Of a stretch of 5,506 nt of DNA, positions 1 to 5,038 are shown one piece after another. The notes under the pieces were generated by a model that saw only the letters and a list, made by a program, of their open reading frames with translations, was not told the DNA's origin and searched no databases. The translations under genes were made by a program, and so were the position numbers. How positions within the stretch are numbered: the stretch's first letter is position 1; every line of letters begins with the position of its first letter. Location: contig NZ_LSJA01000182.1 in NCBI RefSeq assembly GCF_001556515.1, positions 1 to 5,506 on the forward strand, written 5' to 3'. This DNA is from Caulobacter sp. CCH9-E1 (GTDB lineage: Bacteria; Pseudomonadota; Alphaproteobacteria; Caulobacterales; Caulobacteraceae).

Positions 1-1
1 G

Positions 2-1279
2 GGGGGAAGGGGCTTCACCGTCCCCGCCGCTTTCCTCGAACTCGCCGAGCAGGTCATCCTGCACCGGGCGCCCGACCGCCTCGCCCTGCTCTACCGGATC
101 CTTTGGCGGCTGGAGCGCGAGCCTCGGCTGGTGGAGAACCCCGCCGATCCCGACATGGCCCGCGCCCGCGACATGGCCAAGGCCGTCAGCCGCGCGGCGC
201 ACAAGATGAAGGCCTTCGTCCGCTTTCGCCTGGTCGAGGGCGCGGCGACCGAGACCTACGCGGCCTGGTTCGAGCCGGCGCATCGCGTCACCGAAGCCGT
301 CGCGCCGTTCTTCGTACGCCGCTTCACGGCCATGGACTGGACCATCCTGACGCCCGACGCCTGCGTGGCGTGGGACGGCCAGCGGCTGCTGGCGTCCGAG
401 GGCGCGGATCCGGCCGACGCTCCTTCGGAAGACGCCCAGGAGGCGCTCTGGCGCACCTACTACGCCTCGATCTTCAACCCCGCGCGGCTGAACCCCAGGC
501 AGATGCGCCAGGAGATGCCCAAGCGCTATTGGCGGAACCTGCCGGAGGCGGCGCTCATTCCGCAGCTGATCGCCTCAGCCCAGGATCGCGCCGCCGCCAT
601 GGTCGCCGCCCCGCCTCGCCAACCGTCCGATCGCGTGCTCAAGGCCGCGCTGCGACACAGCCGCGACGCCTCGTTCGGCCAGGGCGCGCCAACGACGCTT
701 GAAGAGCTCGAGGCCGGCGTACAGGTCTGCCGCCGCTGCGACCTGTGGCGCGACGCCACCCAGGGCGTGCCGGGCGAAGGCGCGCATCCGGCGCCGCTGA
801 TGTTCGTGGGAGAGCAACCCGGCGACCAGGAGGACCTGGCCGGCCGTCCGTTCGTCGGGCCGGCCGGCCAAGTCTTCGACAGGGCGCTGGCCGAAGCAGG
901 CGTGCCGCGCGACCGGACCTTCGTCACCAACGCCGTGAAGCACTTCAAGCACGAGGTTCGCGGCAAGCGCCGCATCCACAAGACGCCGGATCGGGGCGAG
1001 ATCACCGCTTGCCGGTGGTGGCTGGACGCCGAGCGAAAGATCGTGCGGCCTCGGGTGATCGTGATGCTGGGCGCGACGGCGGCGCTGGGGGTGATCGGCA
1101 AGCCGACGCCGGTCGGCGCCAATCGCGGCAAGGCGCTGCAGTTGCCCGACCAGGCCCAGGGCATGGTGACCTACCACCCGTCGTTCCTGCTGCGCGCGCC
1201 CGACGCGGAGGCCAGGGCAAGGGCCTATGCGGAGCTCGTGGAGGACCTGCGGATGGCGGGGGAACTGGCGGGGCTCTGA
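2..1279 (+). CDS. UdgX family uracil-DNA binding protein fused to an N-terminal DUF4130 domain (5' end outside window)
   Basis: The frame is open from base 2 to the TGA at 1277-1279, giving 425 visible residues. The GTG at 131 is not the real start, because family-like sequence continues upstream of it to the window edge. Visible residues about 1-195 match the DUF4130/TIGR03915 domain, with the signature LWRTYYASIFNPARL near residue 149 followed by a KRYWRNLPEA block. Residues about 230-425 are a UdgX domain of the uracil-DNA glycosylase superfamily: CRRC at 243-246, GEQPG at 270-274, the UdgX-specific KRRIHK loop with His326 (codon 977-979), and HPSFLLR from 392. In UdgX this loop histidine forms a covalent bond with the sugar after uracil excision, trapping the protein on DNA. 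C243, C246 and C337 are probable Fe-S ligands; His314 sits where family-4 enzymes have another cysteine. All key residues are present, so the domain should be active. TIGR03915 proteins commonly neighbour a radical-SAM protein (TIGR03916), which would lie left of the window. Confidence 0.93.
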   Translation, partial: GGRGFTVPAAFLELAEQVILHRAPDRLALLYRILWRLEREPRLVENPADPDMARARDMAKAVSRAAHKMKAFVRFRLVEGAATETYAAWFEPAHRVTEAVAPFFVRRFTAMDWTILTPDACVAWDGQRLLASEGADPADAPSEDAQEALWRTYYASIFNPARLNPRQMRQEMPKRYWRNLPEAALIPQLIASAQDRAAAMVAAPPRQPSDRVLKAALRHSRDASFGQGAPTTLEELEAGVQVCRRCDLWRDATQGVPGEGAHPAPLMFVGEQPGDQEDLAGRPFVGPAGQVFDRALAEAGVPRDRTFVTNAVKHFKHEVRGKRRIHKTPDRGEITACRWWLDAERKIVRPRVIVMLGATAALGVIGKPTPVGANRGKALQLPDQAQGMVTYHPSFLLRAPDAEARARAYAELVEDLRMAGELAGL

Positions 1280-1294
1280 CGGCCAAAAATCATC

Positions 1295-1336
1295 GTGTCA
1301 TCCCGGACGGTCCGCAGGACCGATCCGGGATGACAC
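1295..1336. repeat. Palindromic intergenic element, likely dispersed repeat and terminator between convergent genes
   Basis: The arms GTGTCATCCCGGA (1295-1307) and TCCGGGATGACAC (1324-1336) are perfect 13-base inverted repeats. Inside them 1308-1313 pairs with 1317-1322 around a 3-base GCA loop, leaving A1323 as the only bulge. The resulting stem of 19 pairs fills most of the gap between the stop of the UdgX gene and the stop of the hemerythrin gene. Read on the minus strand the hairpin is followed within 7 bases by TTTTT (1285-1289), so it should end the hemerythrin transcript; on the plus strand no T run follows. The TCATCCCGGA...TCCGGGATGA core resembles repeated intergenic palindromes seen in Caulobacter-type genomes; that resemblance is from memory and not tested here. 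Confidence 0.7.
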
Positions 1337-1352
1337 AACAAAAGAAGTTGGG

Positions 1353-1892
1353 TCAGTTCACCTTGGCGCCGCCCATCTGGGCCATCAGCTCTTCCTTGCG
1401 GGCTTTCATCCGCTCGCCGATGGCCTCGAGGTCCTCGTCGCCCTTCTTGGCCTGGGCGAAGAAGCCGCCGGGCTGCTCCTCTTCCTTGACGTGGTGCTTG
1501 ATGTACTCGCCCAGCACCTTGACCTTGGCGTCGTAGAACTCCTGCCCCGGCTTCATCGCCTCGATCTCGGCGACCAGCTTCTTGGCGCCGTCGTGCTCGA
1601 CATAGGCTTCGTCGATCAGGTCGTCCTCGACCTCGCCGCGGCTCTCCGGATAGAGGATTTCCTCCTCGATCTGGGTGTGGACCTTCAGGGCCAGGGCGAT
1701 CTGGTTGAACAGCGCCAGCTTCTCGCTGTCGCTCTCCAGCTGTTCGTATTCGTCGAACATCTTCTCCACCTCGCGGTGGTCCTGCTTGAGCAGGCGGATG
1801 GCCAGCGGATCACGGCGACCGGTGCGGCGGGTCGCCTTGCGGGGCTTGGCGGTCTTGGCTTTGGCGGACGAGCTCTTGGTGGCGGCGGCCAT
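1353..1892 (-). CDS. Hemerythrin HHE cation-binding domain protein
   Basis: This encodes a 179-residue soluble protein. Residues 30-139 form a four-helix hemerythrin domain with the expected diiron ligands: H39 (KQDH), H72 and E76 (VHTQIEEE), H100 (VEHD), H134 and E138 (KHHVKEEE). Such domains bind a non-haem diiron centre that can bind O2 or react with NO or peroxide; the ligand here cannot be told from sequence. Residues 2-27 are a basic tail rich in Ala, Lys, Arg, Ser and Thr, with no signal peptide or membrane segment, so the protein is cytoplasmic. The ATG at 1892 is chosen because GAGGGAG lies 6 bases upstream and the domain begins soon after; the frame is open further up to 2213, but that part overlaps the neighbouring gene and looks non-coding. 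An EcfG-like promoter lies 34 bases upstream, suggesting general-stress control. It lies 101 bases downstream of the small gene on the same strand. Confidence 0.93.
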   Translation of the reverse strand: MAAATKSSSAKAKTAKPRKATRRTGRRDPLAIRLLKQDHREVEKMFDEYEQLESDSEKLALFNQIALALKVHTQIEEEILYPESRGEVEDDLIDEAYVEHDGAKKLVAEIEAMKPGQEFYDAKVKVLGEYIKHHVKEEEQPGGFFAQAKKGDEDLEAIGERMKARKEELMAQMGGAKVN

Positions 1893-1898
1893 GGAATT

Positions 1899-1905
1899 CT
1901 CCCTC
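1899..1905 (-). promoter_or_regulatory. Ribosome binding site of the hemerythrin gene
   Basis: The minus strand reads GAGGGAG, ending 6 bases before the ATG at 1892. It fixes this start against the longer open frame that runs upstream. Confidence 0.75.
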
Positions 1906-1925
1906 GATATCCCCGACCGCCAACC

Positions 1926-1951
1926 AACACCCAGGCGCCGCCTGCCGTTCC
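1926..1951 (-). promoter_or_regulatory. Candidate EcfG/SigT-type stress promoter of the hemerythrin gene
   Basis: On the minus strand GGAAC (1951-1947) is followed after 17 bases by TGTT (1929-1926). The alphaproteobacterial general stress sigma factor consensus is GGAAC, 16-17 bases, then CGTT, so the -35 box is exact and the -10 box has one mismatch. It would give a 5' leader of roughly 25-30 bases with the ribosome binding site inside it. The same arrangement and spacing occur before the next gene upstream, which strengthens both calls. Confidence 0.55.
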
Positions 1952-1993
1952 GGCGCCACGAAAGTCTCACATGAGAGGCATTTGCAAGCCGCC

Positions 1994-2185
1994 TTAGCGG
2001 TCCTGCTGAAAGCCCTGATGCGTGGTGTTCTGCTTGATGTCGCCATAGCGCCCCTGCTCTTCCAGGTTCACGTCGGCGTTGCCCGACTCCGCGCCTTGGA
2101 CATCGGCAGGGCTGCTTCCTTCGATATTCGGCTTTTCGCCCTTGAAGGCGCGTTGTTCGGGCGGAATGGGCGGGGCTTTCGACAT
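1994..2185 (-). CDS. Small hydrophilic conserved hypothetical protein, 63 residues
   Basis: The product has no recognisable domain. It starts MSKAPPIPPEQRAFKG and ends QNTTHQGFQQDR, is rich in Gln, Gly, Pro, Asp and Glu, and has no hydrophobic segment, signal peptide or cysteine, so it is probably cytoplasmic and largely disordered. It looks real: AGGAGG sits 5 bases before the ATG, and an EcfG-like promoter lies in the 58-base gap behind the kinase gene. I recall similar short proteins with PPIPPEQ-type starts and QQDR-type ends as unnamed hypotheticals in many alphaproteobacteria, but could not search. It lies between the kinase (58 bases upstream) and the hemerythrin gene (101 bases downstream), all on the minus strand. 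Function is unknown; a stress-related role is inferred only from the promoter and neighbour. Confidence 0.85.
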   Translation of the reverse strand: MSKAPPIPPEQRAFKGEKPNIEGSSPADVQGAESGNADVNLEEQGRYGDIKQNTTHQGFQQDR

Positions 2186-2190
2186 GGTTT

Positions 2191-2196
2191 CCTCCT
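2191..2196 (-). promoter_or_regulatory. Strong ribosome binding site of the 63-residue gene
   Basis: The minus strand reads a full AGGAGG followed by AAACC and the ATG at 2185. This consensus site is stronger than those of the neighbours and supports the small frame as a real, well-translated gene. Confidence 0.85.
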
Positions 2197-2211
2197 GGGT
2201 CTCCCCAGTTC

Positions 2212-2237
2212 AACCGATCGCTTCCCGAGCCGGTTCC
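2212..2237 (-). promoter_or_regulatory. Candidate EcfG/SigT-type stress promoter of the 63-residue gene
   Basis: On the minus strand GGAAC (2237-2233) is followed after 16 bases by CGGTT (2216-2212), or after 17 bases by GGTT. This fits the EcfG consensus of GGAAC then CGTT. It begins only 6 bases after the stop codon of the histidine kinase, so it sits in the whole of the short intergenic gap. It could drive the small gene and, by read-through, the hemerythrin gene. Confidence 0.65.
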
Positions 2238-2243
2238 TACGCC

Positions 2244-3971
2244 CTAGCTGCGGCCGGCGGGTCCAGCCAGCACGGCGTCAAGTTCGGCCGCCAGCGCTTC
2301 GATCCGGTAGGGCTTCACCAGCACGCGCCGCCCCTCCTTGCTGGCGGCGGCCGCGGCGGCGCTATAGCCCGTGGTCAGCACCACCGGCAGGTCGGGCCTG
2401 AGCCGCGAGATATCGCGCGCCAGATCAAGTCCGCCGATGTCGCCCGGCATCACCATGTCGCTGAACACCAGCTGGAAGCCAGGATCGGCGCGCAACGCGT
2501 CCAAGGCGCTGCTCCCGTCCGCGACCCGTTTCACCTCATAGCCCAGTTCGCGCAGCATCTCCTCGACCAGGTGCGCAACGCTGTCGTCGTCCTCGACCAG
2601 GAGCACGCGTTGGCGGTCGCTGTCGGCGGGCGGCGGCCTGACCGCCAGCGGCTCGGGCGTCAGCAGCGCTTTCGTCGAGCGCGGGATGCGCAGCCAGATC
2701 GTGGTGCCTGCGCCCAGCACGCTGTCCACGCCCACCTCGCCGCCCGAGGCGCGGGCGAAACCATAGACCTGGGACAGGCCCAACCCCGTGCCCTTGCCGA
2801 CCGCCTTGGTGGTGAAGAAGGGCTCGAACAGACGGCTGATCATGTCGGGCGCGACGCCGACGCCGGTGTCGCGGATCGACAGGCGGACCATGTCGCCGAC
2901 GCCGTCCGCACGCCCCGAAGGCTCGTTGCGGGCCTCGATGGTGATCGTGCCGCCGTCGGGCATGGCGTCGCGCGCGTTGATGGCGATGTTCAGCACCGCC
3001 ACCTCCATCTGCGAGGCGTCGACCTCGACCCGCCACAGGTCCGGCGGCAGCTGCATCCGCACCGTGACGTCCTCGCGCAACGAGCGGTCCAGGATCGCCA
3101 GCATGCCCGACAGCCGTTGCCCGATGTCGATGACCTCGGGCTTCAAAGGCGAGCGGCGCGAGAAGGCCAGCAGTTGCTGGGTCAGGCTAGCGCCGCGATC
3201 GATCGCCTGGCGGATACCGTCGCGCAGCCGCTCCCGGCGCGCGGGATCGGACGTCCGCTCAAGCAGATCCAAACCGCTGGAGGCGACCATCAGGAGATTG
3301 TTGAAGTCGTGCGCCACGCCGCCGGTCAGCTGGCCCATGGCCTCCATCTTCTGCGATTGGCGCAAAGCGTCTTCGGCCTTCTCGCGTTCGCGGATCTCGG
3401 CCTTGAGCTTGCGATAGGCTTCGGCCTCGCGAGCGCTGGCGGCGCCCAGGACGGCGACCAGCAGCGCGGCCATGACGATCAGCAGGGCAAAGCCGGCATA
3501 GCGCATCATGCGGCGCGTGGGCGATTCCAGCACCGTGCGCAGGTAGACCGATCCCAGTACGGTGTCGCCCTCGGTCACCGGCGCCGTCAGCACAAGCCTC
3601 GGCCCCTCGATCCGCGGCGGCCCCAGCGCGTTGCGCGGCGGCGGCGGGGCCCCGGCGCGGGTGTAGCCGGCGGCGAGCGCGCCTTGCATGTCATAGGCCC
3701 CGACGGCCTCGACGTCGGGATTGGAACTCTGGGCGCCGACATATTCGCGGGCGGCGGAGCGATCGTCGAAAGCCAAGGGCGCGGCCATGCTGCCCGCCAG
3801 AATGCGCAGCTGCACCTCGGCCTGGCGGAGCTTCTCCTGCTGGCCCAAGCGCTCGTTGTAGACGGCCATGGCGAAGGCGGCCACGACGATGGCGACGGCC
3901 AGGGTCACCGCCATCCAGACGGTCAGGGCCGGTCGCCATCGCCGGCGCCGAGCCTTCGCCCCCCCGCTCAT
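2244..3971 (-). CDS. Membrane hybrid histidine kinase with CHASE8 periplasmic sensor and C-terminal receiver
   Basis: The 575-residue product has a basic N-terminus, a membrane helix (about 15-38), a periplasmic CHASE8-type domain (about 40-155, with LAFDDRSAAREYV at 66-78 and an AYDMQG turn near 92), and a second membrane helix (about 158-180). A short coiled linker with no clear HAMP domain leads to HisKA with His221 in GGVAHDFNNLL, then an ATPase domain with N-box Asn332, G1 box DTGVG from 368 and G2 box GKGTGLGL from 392. A single receiver (about 455-568) carries acidic residues 460-463, phosphate acceptor Asp505 in FSDMVMPG, Thr534 and Lys553. All catalytic residues are present, so it should autophosphorylate and pass phosphate to its own receiver. 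No HPt protein or response regulator gene lies nearby, so the onward target is unknown. Its ATG overlaps the stop of the yfiR-like gene as ATGA, implying translational coupling. CHASE8 is the YfiR-responsive domain of YfiN/TpbB, so the YfiR-like neighbour is the likely partner. Confidence 0.94.
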   Translation of the reverse strand: MSGGAKARRRRWRPALTVWMAVTLAVAIVVAAFAMAVYNERLGQQEKLRQAEVQLRILAGSMAAPLAFDDRSAAREYVGAQSSNPDVEAVGAYDMQGALAAGYTRAGAPPPPRNALGPPRIEGPRLVLTAPVTEGDTVLGSVYLRTVLESPTRRMMRYAGFALLIVMAALLVAVLGAASAREAEAYRKLKAEIREREKAEDALRQSQKMEAMGQLTGGVAHDFNNLLMVASSGLDLLERTSDPARRERLRDGIRQAIDRGASLTQQLLAFSRRSPLKPEVIDIGQRLSGMLAILDRSLREDVTVRMQLPPDLWRVEVDASQMEVAVLNIAINARDAMPDGGTITIEARNEPSGRADGVGDMVRLSIRDTGVGVAPDMISRLFEPFFTTKAVGKGTGLGLSQVYGFARASGGEVGVDSVLGAGTTIWLRIPRSTKALLTPEPLAVRPPPADSDRQRVLLVEDDDSVAHLVEEMLRELGYEVKRVADGSSALDALRADPGFQLVFSDMVMPGDIGGLDLARDISRLRPDLPVVLTTGYSAAAAAASKEGRRVLVKPYRIEALAAELDAVLAGPAGRS

Positions 3972-4600
3972 CGCTCGCCAGTCCCGCGCGTGACGGACAG
4001 GGAGAGCAACTTGGAGCTGACCGCCAGCCCTTCGGTCTGAGCGGCTTCGCCCCGAACTTCGAAGCGCACTCGGCTCTCAAGCGTCACGAACTGGATCATG
4101 GCGCTCGGCGCGTCGAGGCCTTCGTCGGCGATGGTCAGCACGGGGCGTCCCGCGACGGCCGCGATCATCTCACGAGGCGTCTGGCCGCGCGATGGCGACA
4201 CGAACAGCACATGGCAGTCCGCGCCCTTGGTTACGACGGGCAGGCGCGTCACCGTTATTTCGTGGTCGCCCACGCGCGCGTTGTGGGCAAGCCGGTCGAT
4301 AAGCGGGCCAAACGGATCCACGCCCCCGATACATAGCCGAAAGGGACTGGAGGAGGTCTCGAACGCCGAGTCGGGCCAAGCCACGAAGGCCGGGAACTTC
4401 ACCAGGTGACTGGCCTTCACCAGGTACCCGCCGTGATGAGGGGCGTGGCGACGGTCGTGCGCCTCGCGCGCGCCCTCCTGGGCCAGCGCCACGCCGCCCC
4501 GCAGGCACAGGAGAAGCGCCGCCGCGGCCAAGAGCCGGCGCGGCTTGGAAGCCCCTCCCCGCATCGCCTGCGGGCCTCTGGGCGGAAAGCCCAAAACCAT
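3968..4600 (-). CDS. YfiR family (DUF4154) periplasmic protein, probable partner of the CHASE8 kinase
   Basis: This encodes a 210-residue exported protein. A signal peptide runs from the basic SKPRR stretch through the core LLAAAALLLCL to a likely cut after ALA (residue 40). The mature part starts with a His-rich stretch (H48, H52, H55, H56) and continues with the YfiR-type YLVKASHLVKFPAFVAWP, the FRLCIGGVDPFG block (Cys90) and CHVLFVSPS (Cys129). In Pseudomonas aeruginosa YfiR is a periplasmic repressor of the cyclase YfiN, acting through YfiN's CHASE8-type domain; here the next gene, overlapped by 4 bases, encodes a CHASE8 kinase. C90 and C129 are 39 residues apart, as I recall for Cys71-Cys110 of P. 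aeruginosa YfiR; the second disulfide pair is absent. The start at 4600 is preferred because GGAGG lies 10 bases upstream. An ATG at 4564 (198 residues) gives a more compact signal peptide and is a real alternative. No YfiB-like OmpA lipoprotein gene is visible. Confidence 0.88.
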   Translation of the reverse strand: MVLGFPPRGPQAMRGGASKPRRLLAAAALLLCLRGGVALAQEGAREAHDRRHAPHHGGYLVKASHLVKFPAFVAWPDSAFETSSSPFRLCIGGVDPFGPLIDRLAHNARVGDHEITVTRLPVVTKGADCHVLFVSPSRGQTPREMIAAVAGRPVLTIADEGLDAPSAMIQFVTLESRVRFEVRGEAAQTEGLAVSSKLLSLSVTRGTGER

Positions 4601-4610
4601 GCGCCAGTCC

Positions 4611-4615
4611 CCTCC
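4611..4615 (-). promoter_or_regulatory. Probable ribosome binding site of the yfiR-like gene
   Basis: The minus strand reads GGAGG, 10 bases before the ATG at 4600. The spacing is at the long end of the usual range. The alternative start at 4564 has only AGAGG at a similar distance. Confidence 0.45.
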
Positions 4616-4639
4616 GCGCTTTCGCCCATCGACTTGATA

Positions 4640-4707
4640 GCTCGAAGCCTGAACGGCTTCACCGTCGATCCTGTTCGAGCCGCAAGATCGACCACGAATG
4701 ATCGACC
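4640..4707. repeat. Nested inverted and direct repeats in the leader of the yfiR-like gene
   Basis: GCTCGAA (4640-4646) and TTCGAGC (4674-4680) are exact inverted repeats, and between them GAAGCC (4644-4649) and GGCTTC (4655-4660) form a second inverted pair with a 5-base loop. Next to them GATCGACC occurs twice (4686-4693 and 4700-4707), 14 bases apart, with an inverted near-copy CGTCGATC at 4663-4670. This lies in the 192-base gap between the terminator of the tRNA and the yfiR-like start, where the promoter of the yfiR-kinase operon must be. I found no convincing sigma-70-type promoter there. The repeats may be operator sites or an RNA fold, or chance. Confidence 0.3.
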
Positions 4708-4792
4708 TGAACCTGCCAACCTCCAAGCCTAGCTGTTCGATCTCATTCCCGTGACATTTTGGAGGCCAAGCGGCGCCGTGAGCCGAAAAAGC

Positions 4793-4819
4793 AAAAAGCC
4801 CGGGCGAACCCGGGCTTTT
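4793..4819 (-). terminator. Rho-independent terminator after tRNA-His
   Basis: AAAAGCCCGGG (4794-4804) pairs with CCCGGGCTTTT (4809-4819) around a CGAA loop, an 11-pair stem. On the minus strand the hairpin ends in TTTTT (4797-4793), 13 bases after the CCA end of the tRNA. The flanks are A-rich and T-rich on opposite sides, so it may also work on the plus strand. It should insulate the yfiR-kinase operon, which lies on the same strand, from tRNA transcription. Confidence 0.88.
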
Positions 4820-4832
4820 CAAAGGCTTGCGA

Positions 4833-4909
4833 TGGTACCAGCTCTCGGGCTCGAACCGAGGACCTCTAGATCCACAATCTAGCGCTCTAACCAACTGAGC
4901 TAAGCCGGC
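4833..4909 (-). tRNA. tRNA-His (anticodon GTG), lacking G-1
   Basis: The 77-base gene folds as a full cloverleaf: acceptor GCCGGCT with AGCTGGT, D-stem GCTC with GAGC, anticodon stem CTAGA with TCTAG around loop TTGTGGA, and T-arm CTCGG-TTCGAGC-CCGAG. The anticodon GTG is at 4873-4875 and the 3' CCA (4833-4835) is encoded. The first acceptor pair is G1-U72, the discriminator is A73, and the base before G1 (4910) encodes A, so the usual G-1 with C73 of bacterial tRNA-His is absent. This is the known variant of a subgroup of alphaproteobacteria including Caulobacter crescentus, whose divergent HisRS reads the anticodon, U72 and A73. The gene stands alone between a promoter-like element and a terminator. 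Confidence 0.97.
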
Positions 4910-4926
4910 TCATCGCGAGGCGTCGT

Positions 4927-4954
4927 CTTTAGTCGGATCGGTCCCTGGGATCAA
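4927..4954 (-). promoter_or_regulatory. Candidate housekeeping (sigma-73) promoter of tRNA-His
   Basis: On the minus strand TTGATC (4954-4949) is followed after 14 bases by GACTAAAG (4934-4927). This resembles the Caulobacter sigma-73 pattern of TTGACG, 10-14 bases, then GCTANAWC. The -10 element ends 17 bases before the mature tRNA, leaving a leader of about 10 bases for RNase P to remove. It lies just after the terminator of the tonB-like gene, as expected for an independent unit. Confidence 0.5.
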
Positions 4955-4980
4955 GCGCCGATCCAGACGATTTTAACAGG

Positions 4981-5010
4981 AAAACGCCCCGGAGTGGAAA
5001 CTCCGGGGCG
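4981..5010 (-). terminator. Rho-independent terminator after the tonB-like gene
   Basis: CGCCCCGGAGT (4985-4995) pairs perfectly with ACTCCGGGGCG (5000-5010) around a 4-base loop. On the minus strand the stem is followed by TTTT (4984-4981) and it begins 28 bases after the stop codon of the tonB-like gene. Confidence 0.9.
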
Positions 5011-5038
5011 CTTCTTGGTCGTCGTCTGGATCCAGGCC

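Noticed and set aside
745..1997. Plus-strand frames 745-1536 and 1227-1997 spanning the convergent gap
   Set aside because: They run through the UdgX gene in another frame, across the palindrome, and antisense to the hemerythrin gene. Their translations look non-biological and lack ribosome binding sites.
1893..2213. Upstream extension of the hemerythrin frame to 2213
   Set aside because: The added sequence overlaps the 63-residue gene in another frame, contains the promoter and ribosome binding site, and has no family-like residues.
2079..4040. A 653-codon open frame on the plus strand
   Set aside because: It is antisense to the kinase and small gene, whose products show complete catalytic motifs. 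The plus-strand translation is low-complexity Arg/Gln/Ala/Gly/His sequence typical of a shadow of high-GC coding DNA.
4498..4513. Possible lipobox (LLLC) in the YfiR-like signal peptide
   Set aside because: The residue before Cys is Leu rather than Gly, Ala or Ser, and a normal signal peptidase I site (ALA) lies 8 residues later.
4601..4894. N-terminal extension of the YfiR-like frame across the terminator and tRNA
   Set aside because: The frame continues upstream only because no stop happens to occur; it passes through the tRNA-His gene and its terminator and places the signal peptide in the middle of the protein.
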